From NCBI GenBank assembly GCA_003161615.1, contig PMOB01000019.1, forward strand, positions 1-38,620: DNA of 38,620 nt, read 5' to 3'. The DNA comes from Actinomycetota bacterium (GTDB taxonomy: Bacteria; Actinomycetota; Thermoleophilia; Gaiellales; Gaiellaceae). Position numbers and translations under genes: made by a program. Numbering within the stretch: the first letter of the stretch is position 1; each line of letters opens with the position of its first letter. Below the pieces are notes generated by a model. That model saw only the letters and a program-made list of their open reading frames with translations, did not search any database and was not told the origin of the DNA. This document shows, piece by piece, positions 1 to 7,435 of this stretch.

Positions 1-337
1 CTGAGCTGTAGTGCGCGCGAGCGGCCTTGTCGGATGAGTAGCGGTAGTAGGCGATCGAGAGATCCCCATCAGCACTGCGGTAGTTGCATTCGAGGTGATC
101 CAACGTCTTTGTGTGGTGTTCCTTCGAGGTCGGGTGAATCGCGAAGGAGAACCCGAATGTCGACTTCAGCAGCGGTGAGGTCACGGCAGAGCAAGCGGGC
201 TTCTTCGGCAGATCCGCGGACGCAGCGCACCCCAGGGCCAGAACGCCGACGACGGGCAACAGGGTCAGGACAGACAGCGTCCGAGGGCTGACGGCGCTGA
301 AGACCATGGCGGCTGGTCCCTTCCGCGTCGCGCTCAT
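1..337 (-). CDS. Putative secreted lipoprotein, N-terminal part (cut by window edge)
   Basis: Reading the minus strand from ATG at 337 gives an open frame to the window edge (about 112 codons). It starts MSATRKGPAAMVFSAV, then has a hydrophobic stretch ending VGVLALGC. This fits a signal peptide with a slightly atypical lipobox (Ala at -3), so the protein is probably lipid-anchored outside the cell. The mature part includes a CSAV segment and a LECNYRS segment but no domain I recognise. A second in-frame ATG at 307 has a better-spaced AGGGA ribosome-binding site, so the start is uncertain. It lies 42 nt downstream of the eqolisin gene on the same strand and may be co-transcribed with it. Function unknown. 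Confidence 0.6.
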   Translation of the reverse strand, partial: MSATRKGPAAMVFSAVSPRTLSVLTLLPVVGVLALGCAASADLPKKPACSAVTSPLLKSTFGFSFAIHPTSKEHHTKTLDHLECNYRSADGDLSIAYYRYSSDKAARAHYSS

Positions 338-379
338 CTTTTCCGATTCGGCACTTCTAGCCGCTGCCCGTCGAGCTGT

Positions 380-1561
380 TCAGCCTGTGTAGGTGACTGA
401 GAACCCACTACCTGTCGGAGCCGACGGTGTGGATAGGACGGATCCGTTCTGGACAATCGCCCACGCCTCGTCACTGGTCAGGCTCCACGAGGACAGGCTC
501 GTTGTGATGTTGCTGAATGTCACGGTTCCGTAGTCGGCGAACGGCGCATACACATCAGGTTGCGAGAAGTTCACCCCGTAGTCCTCGACGATCCATTCGG
601 CGGTGTAGCCGCCCGCGTAGTCGAGCGTTGGGGTTGTTCCTTGGAAGGTGAAGCTGCCGCCGCAGCCGCCGGTCGTGACGCCCCAACCTTCTCCGGTGAC
701 CTCGAGTCCCGACAGGCCAGTGGTGACATCGTCCAGGCAGGTCTCCCACCGAGAGCCGTCCGACCATTGGTAGGTGTACGCATCGATGACGTCGCCCGGG
801 TGGACGGAGAAGCCCAGGAAGTCCTGCTCGGCGTTGATCGGAAAGTCCTCCCACCAGGCGGGGTTGGTTACCTGTACACCGCTCACGCAGTTGCTTCGGA
901 TACCGGTCTGGAGCAGGTCGCCCGACGAGCCTCCGTTGGCGTATTCCTCTCCGCCGATTCCAACCCAAGTCGACTCGCCGGCATCGGGAGTTACAGAACA
1001 GTCGAGCGTCGGCACGGTGAAACTGCCGGATACCTGAGTGATAAGGCTGGTCGAGGGCAAGACGTAGCCCGACCAGTTTGCGCTCCGCAGGTAGGAGGGG
1101 GCTTGTTGGGTGAGCGTGCCGCTCGAGCTCGCCTTACCAGCCGTGCCCTGCGCAGTGAAAGTGACCGTCCACTGTCCGCCGGAGGTCGACGGTGGGATGT
1201 TGACATCAGTGCTGCCGTTACACGAGACGGTGAGGGGATTTCCGCCTGACCAGAGAGTCGAGCTTGCTGATAAGGAGCAGGCTGTCGCGTGCGAGGACGA
1301 GTACGTGAGGGTGGCTTGACCGCCGGAGTACGAGAGTGTCTGCGGGTTCACCGTGAGACTTGCTGTCGGCTTTGGCTTTGGCTTCGGCTTCGGCTTCGGG
1401 CACTTGACTCGCTTCTTGACGATCTTGCCGTGCCGCTTGACCTTCTTGGTGCAGATCTTTGCGCCGCCCGTGGGGGTAGCAAGGGCCGACGTCACCGAGC
1501 CCGCACAGATCGTGGCGGCAAGCGCCGAAACAGTCACCACAAGAACAATCCCCCGCCGCAT
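380..1561 (-). CDS. Secreted G1 family (eqolisin, peptidase A4) glutamic endopeptidase
   Basis: This 393-residue protein is predicted to be exported and to act as an acid endopeptidase outside the cell. Residues 1-28 are a signal peptide ending in SALA. Residues 37-65 are a Lys-rich segment between two Cys followed by a (KP)5 run, probably a wall-spanning linker. Residues 66-150 look like an Ig-like beta domain. Residues 155-393 are the eqolisin domain: NWSGYV, then STWVGIGGEE, DLLQTG with the expected catalytic Gln (Q218), and AEWIVED with the catalytic Glu (E322 or E326). The two residues that define the family are therefore both present. Six Cys within the catalytic domain may form disulfides. 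The family is best known from fungi and is less often described from bacteria. The ATG at 1561 gives a proper signal peptide. Confidence 0.88.
   Translation of the reverse strand: MRRGIVLVVTVSALAATICAGSVTSALATPTGGAKICTKKVKRHGKIVKKRVKCPKPKPKPKPKPTASLTVNPQTLSYSGGQATLTYSSSHATACSLSASSTLWSGGNPLTVSCNGSTDVNIPPSTSGGQWTVTFTAQGTAGKASSSGTLTQQAPSYLRSANWSGYVLPSTSLITQVSGSFTVPTLDCSVTPDAGESTWVGIGGEEYANGGSSGDLLQTGIRSNCVSGVQVTNPAWWEDFPINAEQDFLGFSVHPGDVIDAYTYQWSDGSRWETCLDDVTTGLSGLEVTGEGWGVTTGGCGGSFTFQGTTPTLDYAGGYTAEWIVEDYGVNFSQPDVYAPFADYGTVTFSNITTSLSSWSLTSDEAWAIVQNGSVLSTPSAPTGSGFSVTYTG
1371..1400 (-). repeat. Short tandem hexanucleotide repeat encoding the (KP)n linker
   Basis: The plus strand shows five consecutive copies of a six-base unit, GGCTTT or GGCTTC, which on the minus strand encode Lys-Pro dipeptides in the eqolisin linker. 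Copies differ only at the third base, so the run could expand or shrink by slippage without breaking the frame. Confidence 0.8.
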
Positions 1562-2031
1562 CGAACTGCGATCATGCTCCGATGCCGACGGAAGTCAAGG
1601 CCGAGCGGTCCCTGCCGCATAGCCCCGAGTTGGACTTCCACCTACGAGCAGAGGGGCGGCTTCGCAGCCATCCTGCTCGTCACTCGCAGGCCTCTCGGCG
1701 CGATCTAAGCCAAACGCGCGATCGAGATCGACGAAGCGATCGGTAACGGCCGGCGGGCTGTGAGGCTACCCGGCGAGCGACGCGGGGTTCGCGACCGCTA
1801 GGAGCGCGTTTGCGGCGTGGGCCGCGGTTCGCGCTGGCTCTCGATTGCGCAGCGATTGGCGCGGCCGCGCCAATACGGACAGACGATGCCGAGGCACGGC
1901 GCCGGGGCCCCGACGGTTCCCGTGCGAAGGCTGCAGTTATGCGAAGTCATGCGCTGGAGCATGCGCTCCAGGACGAGCCTGTCTATCAGCTGCAACCCTG
2001 ATCGCGACAGCGGGAAAATACCGACGCGACC
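1562..2031. other. Gene-free stretch of about 470 bases
   Basis: This lies between the divergent eqolisin gene (minus) and the HAD gene (plus) and must hold promoters for both. I see no convincing coding frame, no RNA gene and no strong repeat. Open frames crossing it lack recognisable protein character. Confidence 0.5.
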
Positions 2032-2709
2032 ATGCACCACGTTCCGGATGCATACGCTGTCCGCGTGGCGCGAACGACGAACGTGCGGGCGGTCGCGTTC
2101 GACCTCGACGGCACACTTCTCGACACGGGCACGGTCGTGCCGGACTCGTACATCGCGGTCATCCGCGAGCTCGGCGGGCCGGTCCCGACGCGCCAGGACG
2201 TCATCTCTGCCTACCGCGCCGGGTCGGCCGACGCCGTCATCGCCGCGCTGCTCGGGAGGACGCCGCCCCCGGACGCGACGGCGCGGTACTTCGTCGAGTT
2301 GGAGCGTCAGGCAGACGCCGTGCAGGTGTATTCGGGCATGCGCGCCGTTCTCGAGCAGCTGGCCGCGCGGCTGCCGCTGGCCGTCTACTCGGGGGCGAGC
2401 GCCCGCGCGTGCGCGATCCTCCTCGAACGGACCCGGCTGCGCGAGCTCTTCGCAGTGGTGCTGGGGGGAGACGAGGTCGAGCGTCCGAAGCCGGATCCGG
2501 AAGGCCTGCACCTGGTCGCGGATCGCCTCGGGCTGGCGGCCGGCCAGCTGGCCTATGTCGGCGACGCCGAGCGCGACGCCCGTGCTGCGCACGCGTGCGG
2601 CGCGCTCGCGATCCTCGCGTCGTGGGGGCATGAATACGTGCCGTCCGGCGACAACGCGATCGTCGTGGCGGCTCCGGAGGAGTTGGTTCGCGTACTCGCT
2701 GGCGGTTGA
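2032..2709 (+). CDS. HAD-superfamily phosphatase (phosphoglycolate phosphatase-like)
   Basis: 225 residues with all four HAD motifs. Motif I is FDLDGTLLD (nucleophile D24, acid D26), motif II is the VYSGAS segment near residue 119, motif III is the Lys of ERPKPDPEG near 156, and motif IV is GDAERDA near 180. A helical cap lies between motifs I and II, as in the Gph/PGMB subfamily. It is expected to be a cytoplasmic Mg-dependent phosphomonoesterase, or possibly a phosphomutase; the substrate cannot be read from sequence. ATG at 2032 is used, but an in-frame GTG at 2065 begins just before motif I and is also plausible. It heads a likely three-gene plus-strand unit with the HD and RidA-like genes. 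A role in removing phosphate from an intermediate of the adjacent pathway is speculation. Confidence 0.85.
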   Translation: MHHVPDAYAVRVARTTNVRAVAFDLDGTLLDTGTVVPDSYIAVIRELGGPVPTRQDVISAYRAGSADAVIAALLGRTPPPDATARYFVELERQADAVQVYSGMRAVLEQLAARLPLAVYSGASARACAILLERTRLRELFAVVLGGDEVERPKPDPEGLHLVADRLGLAAGQLAYVGDAERDARAAHACGALAILASWGHEYVPSGDNAIVVAAPEELVRVLAGG

Positions 2710-2729
2710 CGGCCCCGACGAGGCAGCAA

Positions 2730-2744
2730 GTTTATAGGGTATTT
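2730..2744. promoter_or_regulatory. Weak candidate copy of the cluster operator box
   Basis: An AT-rich patch, GTTTATAGGGTATTT, lies just before the TTG start at 2749. Its reverse complement AAATACCCTATAAAC matches the box consensus AAATATTCGATATAC at 11 of 15 positions. It may instead be only a -10 element (TAGGGT, 8 nt before the start), so this copy is much less certain than the other five. Confidence 0.25.
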
Positions 2745-2748
2745 CCTG

Positions 2749-3399
2749 TTGAGAGTCGAGCCCTCCGGTGCCATCCCCGAGCCGGTTTCACCGGCTCCCC
2801 TGCCCTCGCCCGACGCTCCCGGCCGTAGCGAGCTCTTTCGGCGGCTGTGGCCGGTGACGATCGATTGGGTGGAGCCGTACTACGACGGGATCCACCTGTT
2901 CCACACCGGCCGCTGGCTCCTCACACTGGATCCGCAGGCGCCCGAGCCGCTCCTGATCGCGGCCGTTACGCATGACATGGAACGGCACTTTCCCGGCGGG
3001 ACGCAGCCGGACAAGGCGGCGGGCGCCTGGGCAGACGAGGAGTACAACCGCCGCCATTGCGCGCGCTCGGCCGACATCGTCGGGCGCTGGCTGCGCGAGC
3101 AGGACGTTCCGGACGACTTCGTCCAAGCCGTCGAGGCGTCGATCCTGGAGCACGAGTTCGGCGGGTCGCCGGCCGGCGACGTGTTGCAGGCCGCCGATTC
3201 GATCTCGTTCCTCGAGGTCAACGGCCACCTTGTTTCCGGCTGGGTGCTGAAGGGTGAGACGAGCTTGCCTAACGCGATCACGAAGCTGGACTGGATGGTC
3301 GAGCGGATCAAGCTTGCGCCGGCTCGCGAGTTGGCTTGGCCGCACTACGAGCGCGCGCTCGCAGCGGTGCGCGACGAGGTGGCCGCCCACGATGCGTGA
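2749..3399 (+). CDS. HD-domain-like protein, putative metal-dependent hydrolase
   Basis: 216 residues. It shows an HD-superfamily pattern: H52 in FHTGRW, the H75-D76 doublet in AVTHDMERHF, His residues around HCARSADIV and ILEHEF, and a late Asp in QAADSISFLE (D150). These would bind a metal ion and hydrolyse a phosphoester or nucleotide; the substrate is unknown. The spacing between the first His and the HD doublet fits the fold, but I do not recognise the exact family. The start is TTG at 2749 with no clear Shine-Dalgarno, and an AT-rich patch immediately upstream may be a promoter for a leaderless message. The stop overlaps the next gene by 8 nt, so it is translated together with the RidA-like protein. 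Confidence 0.6.
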   Translation: MRVEPSGAIPEPVSPAPLPSPDAPGRSELFRRLWPVTIDWVEPYYDGIHLFHTGRWLLTLDPQAPEPLLIAAVTHDMERHFPGGTQPDKAAGAWADEEYNRRHCARSADIVGRWLREQDVPDDFVQAVEASILEHEFGGSPAGDVLQAADSISFLEVNGHLVSGWVLKGETSLPNAITKLDWMVERIKLAPARELAWPHYERALAAVRDEVAAHDA

Positions 3400-3769
3400 G
3401 CGGCTGCCGGCTCCCGGCGGCGCGACCTACAGCGACGCGGTCAATGTCGACGTCGGCGGGAGGCGCGTCATTTATCTAGCCGGGCAGACGCCCCGCGAAC
3501 GCGACGGCAGCCCTGTGCCGGTGGATCTGGCGGGCCAGACGGAGCGGTGCTTCGAGCAGATCGAAGCGCTGCTCGCCCGCTACGACGCGACCCTGCACGA
3601 CGTCGTGCAGATCACCACGTATCTCACGGACCTCTCGCGCTACTCGGAATTCGCCGCTGTCCGCGGGCGTGTTTTCGGCGACCTGCCGCCCGCGAGTGCG
3701 GCGGTCGGCGTGGCCGAACTGCTCGGCGGAGCACTGGTCGAGATCGTCGCCGTCGCCGTCGTGGACTGA
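3392..3769 (+). CDS. RidA/YjgF/Rut-family protein lacking the deaminase arginine
   Basis: 125 residues, the usual length for the family, which forms trimers of chorismate-mutase-like fold. Landmarks are YLAGQTP, DLAGQTERCFEQIEALL, and the C-terminal PPASAAVGVAEL...VEIVAVAVVD. Classical RidA enamine/imine deaminases carry an Arg in the equivalent P-x-R-S segment. Here the segment reads PPASAAV, so the usual catalytic Arg is missing and this is probably one of the Rid subfamilies without standard 2-aminoacrylate deaminase activity. Such members are often found in catabolic clusters for nitrogen compounds, where their role is mostly unproven. The ATG at 3392 overlaps the HD gene stop by 8 nt. 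Confidence 0.82.
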   Translation: MRERLPAPGGATYSDAVNVDVGGRRVIYLAGQTPRERDGSPVPVDLAGQTERCFEQIEALLARYDATLHDVVQITTYLTDLSRYSEFAAVRGRVFGDLPPASAAVGVAELLGGALVEIVAVAVVD

Positions 3770-3788
3770 TCGCCGTCGCGAGCTGACG

Positions 3789-3822
3789 AAGCAGGCGGCC
3801 CCGCTAGCGGGGCCGCCTGCTT
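3789..3822. terminator. Bidirectional terminator, perfect 34-nt palindrome
   Basis: AAGCAGGCGGCCCCGC (3789-3804), TA, then its exact reverse complement (3807-3822) form a very stable hairpin between the converging RidA-like gene and the permease gene. The A-rich start and T-rich end are short, but the perfect symmetry and the position between two stop codons support termination in both directions. Confidence 0.85.
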
Positions 3823-3840
3823 GAGCGCGTGCTCTCGGGA

Positions 3841-5355
3841 TCAGGCCGCGACCGTCGCGGGCTCGGCCATCCCGAGTGCCTCCTCGCCTCCCGGCTCGCC
3901 GGGCACGACACCGCGTTCCGGGAAGAGAACCGCGAGCGCCCAGTACAGGACGCCGCCCACTCCGGCCGAGACGAGGAAGCTGATGTCGACACCGTTGATG
4001 TGGCTCGACAAGGGGCCGGTGAAGAGGCTCTGGACAGAGAACAGAAGCCCGAGTCCGGTCGCCGCGCCCCAGGCGACGAACGCACGCCAGTTGAAGCCGT
4101 TCCAGAACCAGTAGACGCCGCGCTTGCCCGGGATTGCGAACGCCTGCAGGTCGAGCGTGTAGTACCGCCCGCGGCGCATCAGGTGACCGATGGTCATGAT
4201 CACCATCCACGGCGTGCACGTGACGAGCATGATCGTCACGAACGCCTCGATCGAGTTGATCTCGTTGTAGTGGACGAGCGTCAGCCAGGCGAGCACGACG
4301 CCGATCACGCTCATGCCCGTCGTCAGCTGTGCGCGGCTGATCCGCCACAGAAGTGCGTGGACGTCGAGGGCACAGTTGTAGACCGACATCGCGGCGCTTT
4401 CGATGTTCGCGAGTCCGCCGGGGCCGAGCATCAGGAAGACCGCGATGACGAGCGGCACCCGCTGCGGGAAGCCGAGCGCGAACGGCGTGGAGGGATCCTT
4501 GAACGCGGCGGTCGCGAACGCGCCGATCAGCTCGGAGATCAGGCAGCCGGCGACGATCCCGATGAACCCGGCGGCGGCGGTGCTGAGCTCGCTCTCCCGC
4601 TCGGGGATGTAGCGGCCGTAGTCACCGATGAACGGGCCCCACGAGATCGGTAGCGAAGCCGCGAGGACGAAGCTGAAGAACCACGTCGGCCAGAACGATC
4701 CGAGCAGGTAGTTGCCACCGTGAACCGCATGGAAGTGGCTGGCGATGAAGGCGACGCCGAGGATCGACGTGGCAAAGCTGAAGATCGCGATGAAACGGAA
4801 CGTTGCGACGAGCGTTGCGTGACCGTAGATCGCGAGCGCGCAGGAGATGACGCCGACGACGATCATCGCGATCGTCAAAGCAGTGTTGCTCGTACCGGTG
4901 CTGAACGCTCGGTCGAAGACGGCGATGATCGTCTGGCCCGATGTCCAGATCAGCAGCGCGAAGAATCCGAGACCGATGAAGAGGCTGATCGCCGACCCGA
5001 GGTAGCGGCCGGTCACACCGAAGAACGCGCCGCTTGAGACGGCGTTGTTCGTGCCGGTCCGGTGCGCCTGGATGCAGACGCCGGCGAAGATCGCGGATCC
5101 GAGCAGGACGCCGACGACGATCGCGGCGACCGAGCTCCACCAGCTGAGGCCGAAGGCGATCGGCAGCGAGCCGAAGACCATGTTCCCGAAGCCGAACTGC
5201 GGGCCGAACATCGCCCACGCCAGGTTGCGCGGGTGTGAGTGCCGGTCGGCCTGCGGGATGTAGTCAATCCCGTGAGTCTCGATCTGGCCGGCGACATCGA
5301 TCCCACGGGCAACCGGACCGGGGTGCTCTCCGGCTGCTGGATCGTCATTTGCCAT
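3841..5355 (-). CDS. NCS1 family permease (cytosine/purine permease-like)
   Basis: 504 residues and about twelve hydrophobic segments, typical of nucleobase:cation symporter-1 transporters in the inner membrane. The N-terminal part shows family traits: a soluble segment ending HPRNLAWAMFGPQFGFGNMVFGSLPIAFGL, then WTSGQTIIAVF and SWGPFIGDYGRYIPERE. NCS1 proteins import nucleobases, hydantoins, thiamine or pyridoxine, all N-heterocycles, so uptake of a hydroxypyridine or related ring is a reasonable inference from the neighbours. ATG at 5355 has a strong AAGGAGGA ribosome-binding site. It follows the aconitase-family gene on the same strand after 81 nt and has its own copy of the cluster box at 5417-5434, so it is probably transcribed from a regulated promoter of its own. 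Confidence 0.85.
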   Translation of the reverse strand: MANDDPAAGEHPGPVARGIDVAGQIETHGIDYIPQADRHSHPRNLAWAMFGPQFGFGNMVFGSLPIAFGLSWWSSVAAIVVGVLLGSAIFAGVCIQAHRTGTNNAVSSGAFFGVTGRYLGSAISLFIGLGFFALLIWTSGQTIIAVFDRAFSTGTSNTALTIAMIVVGVISCALAIYGHATLVATFRFIAIFSFATSILGVAFIASHFHAVHGGNYLLGSFWPTWFFSFVLAASLPISWGPFIGDYGRYIPERESELSTAAAGFIGIVAGCLISELIGAFATAAFKDPSTPFALGFPQRVPLVIAVFLMLGPGGLANIESAAMSVYNCALDVHALLWRISRAQLTTGMSVIGVVLAWLTLVHYNEINSIEAFVTIMLVTCTPWMVIMTIGHLMRRGRYYTLDLQAFAIPGKRGVYWFWNGFNWRAFVAWGAATGLGLLFSVQSLFTGPLSSHINGVDISFLVSAGVGGVLYWALAVLFPERGVVPGEPGGEEALGMAEPATVAA

Positions 5356-5416
5356 GAGAGTTCCTCCTTGTCGTTTCGGCCATCACGTGACCTCACGCAC
5401 GAGACCGGTGGGGCGT

Positions 5417-5434
5417 CGTATACAAAATATTTCG
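5417..5434 (-). promoter_or_regulatory. Cluster operator/promoter box a (permease)
   Basis: CGTATACAAAATATTTCG on the plus strand, which read towards the permease is CGAAATATTTTGTATACG. It matches the AATATTCGATATAC-type box also found at four other promoters of this cluster. It contains a GTATAC palindrome of the kind bound by many FCD-type GntR regulators, and it overlaps a likely -10 element. Confidence 0.6.
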
Positions 5435-5436
5435 CC

Positions 5437-7359
5437 CTACGTCAAGCATTTCTCCCCGTAGGCGATGAGGCCAGGTGCCAGCAGGATCTCGCGCTCGCGC
5501 GCCGTGAGCTCTGCCTGGAGGGCGATTTCGGCACCATCGTGGCGGGCCGCCGGCGGCCGACCCGCACGCACCGACTCGCGGATCCCATCTAGCTGCCAGC
5601 GCGACCCAACGGTGGGGCGGCGCGCATCGTCGGCGTCAGCGAACGTCAGCGGCAGAATCCCCTGCGCGATCAGGTTGGTGCGGTGGATCCGCGCGAAGCT
5701 CTTTGCGATCACAGCGCGCACACCGAGTTCGAGCGCTGCGAACGCAGCCTGCTCACGACTCGAGCCCTGGCCGTAGTTGTGGCCGGCGATGACGATCCCG
5801 CCGCCCCACTCGCGCGCCCGCTTCGGGAACTCGCGGTCGAAGCGCAGGAACATCCGCTCGGCGCAGGCGGGGATGTTCGACCAGATGGCGAGGCCGAGCG
5901 CGCCGTCGGGCGTCATGTCGCCGGTCGAGACGTCGTCCGGGAGGACGATCAGCGTCCTCCCCTCCAGCGTCTCCGGGAGCGGCGGCACCTTCGGCGGCGG
6001 CACGATGTTCGACGGGCGGACGACCTGGATGCGGGCGGCCTCGGCGGCTGGCGGGGGGTCGAGGATCTGGCGGTCGTCGACCGCCGGGTCGGGCGGTGGC
6101 GCCGCTCGCAGTACGGGCCGGTCGCCGAGCTCGCGCGGGTCGGCGACCGCTCCGCGCACGGCCGTCGCGGCCGCCGTCGAGGGCGAACAGAGCGCGACCG
6201 CGTCGTCGGTTGTCCCGCTGCGGCCCGGGAAGTTGCGGTTGAACGTGCGCACCGACAGAAGTCCCGGCGGCGGCGCTGCGCTCATTCCGATGCACGGCCC
6301 GCAGGCGGGCTCGAGCATCCGCGCGCCTGCACTCAGGAGGTCGCCGTACACACCGCTCCGCACGATCGTGTCGAGGATTTCGCGCGATCCCGGCGTCACG
6401 GTCAGGTCGACGTGCGGATGCACACCGCGCTCAGCCACGACGGCGGCAACAACCGCGAGGTCCTCGTACGACGAGTTGACGGAGCTGCCAACGCAGACCT
6501 GCACGGCCTCGAGGCCCGCGACGTCGGCGACGCGCTCGATGTTCCCAGGCGAGCCCGGCATCGCGACGAGCGGCTCGAGCGAGGCGAGGTCGATCTCCTC
6601 GAGCTCGGCCCAGCGCGCATCCTCGTCGGCGGCGAGCGGCTCCCATTCGTCGCCCCGCCCCTGCACATCGAGCCAGCGCCGCGTCTCCTCGTCGCTCGGG
6701 AAGAGGGCGGTTGTTGCGCCCGTCTCCACGATCATGTTGCAGATCGTCCCGCGACCGGTCACGCCGATCGCGGCGACGCCGGGGCCGAAGAACTCGAAGA
6801 TCCGGCCGCGTCCGCCGCGGACACCGCGCCGCCGGAGGAGCTCGAGGATCACGTCCTTCGCCTCGACCCATGGCGGCAACTCGCCCTCGAGACGCACACC
6901 GACGACGACGGGATCGGCGAGCACGTAGGGCAGCCCGGCCATCACGAGCGCGACCTCGCTCGCGCCGGCGCCGATCGCGAGCATGCCCACCGCTCCCGCC
7001 ATCGTCGTGTGGCTGTCGGCGCCGATGAGCACCCTCGCGGGGCGCGCGAACCGTTCGAGGTGGACGTAGTGGGAGATGCCGTTGCCAGGGCGTGAGTACC
7101 TCATCCCGTACCGCTCGGCAAACGAGTGGAGGTAGAGGTGGTCGTTCGGGTTCCGCTCGTCGAATTGGAGGACGTTGTGGTCGACGTACGAGACAGCGAG
7201 CGGGGTCTTCACGCGCTCGCAGCCGAGGCGCTCGAATTGCAGGCAGGCCATCGTCCCCGTCGCGTCCTCGAGCAGGACCTGATCCACCGACAGCTCAAGG
7301 TCGCCGTCGCCGTGCCCGGCGAGGTGCGCGTCGACGATCTTCTCGGTCAAGGACGGCAT
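5437..7359 (-). CDS. Aconitase-superfamily hydratase (single-chain, about 640 residues); candidate maleate hydratase
   Basis: 640 residues with an N-terminal aconitase/LeuC-like part (about 1-410) and a fused LeuD-like swivel domain (about 450-640). Motifs are GADSHTTMAGAVG (113-125), GTICNMIVETGATTALFPSDEET, ACGPCIG (352-358) and, in the swivel domain, GHNYGQGSSREQAA and AKSFARIHRTNLI. Of the three usual [4Fe-4S] Cys ligands, C353 and C356 are present, but the first, normally in GSCTN, reads GSSVN (S293). C289 lies four residues earlier. Beside ring-cleavage genes that should yield maleate, and with a D-malate-type dehydrogenase in the same region, maleate to D-malate hydration is the best guess; a plain aconitase is the alternative. 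The ATG at 7359 has no obvious Shine-Dalgarno. It is divergent from nicX with box b between them. Confidence 0.8.
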   Translation of the reverse strand: MPSLTEKIVDAHLAGHGDGDLELSVDQVLLEDATGTMACLQFERLGCERVKTPLAVSYVDHNVLQFDERNPNDHLYLHSFAERYGMRYSRPGNGISHYVHLERFARPARVLIGADSHTTMAGAVGMLAIGAGASEVALVMAGLPYVLADPVVVGVRLEGELPPWVEAKDVILELLRRRGVRGGRGRIFEFFGPGVAAIGVTGRGTICNMIVETGATTALFPSDEETRRWLDVQGRGDEWEPLAADEDARWAELEEIDLASLEPLVAMPGSPGNIERVADVAGLEAVQVCVGSSVNSSYEDLAVVAAVVAERGVHPHVDLTVTPGSREILDTIVRSGVYGDLLSAGARMLEPACGPCIGMSAAPPPGLLSVRTFNRNFPGRSGTTDDAVALCSPSTAAATAVRGAVADPRELGDRPVLRAAPPPDPAVDDRQILDPPPAAEAARIQVVRPSNIVPPPKVPPLPETLEGRTLIVLPDDVSTGDMTPDGALGLAIWSNIPACAERMFLRFDREFPKRAREWGGGIVIAGHNYGQGSSREQAAFAALELGVRAVIAKSFARIHRTNLIAQGILPLTFADADDARRPTVGSRWQLDGIRESVRAGRPPAARHDGAEIALQAELTAREREILLAPGLIAYGEKCLT

Positions 7360-7394
7360 CGGGGAGCCGGGCAGCGCGTTGCGAGCGCCGCTTC

Positions 7395-7409
7395 AATATC
7401 GTATACATC
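7395..7409 (+). promoter_or_regulatory. Cluster operator/promoter box b (nicX / aconitase-family divergent region)
   Basis: AATATCGTATACATC lies in the 76-nt divergent gap between the hydratase and nicX. TATACA at 7402-7407 could be the -10 element of nicX, giving a leader of about 20 nt that contains the CAGGAGG site. The TATCGTA core is the reverse complement of the TACGATA repeated in box e. Confidence 0.6.
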
Positions 7410-7435
7410 ACCGGAAAGCGCCTCAGGAGGCACGA

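Noticed and set aside
1798-2631. Minus-strand and alternative plus-strand frames over the HAD gene
   Set aside because: Only the frame starting at 2032 has HAD motifs; the others are compositionally biased shadows.
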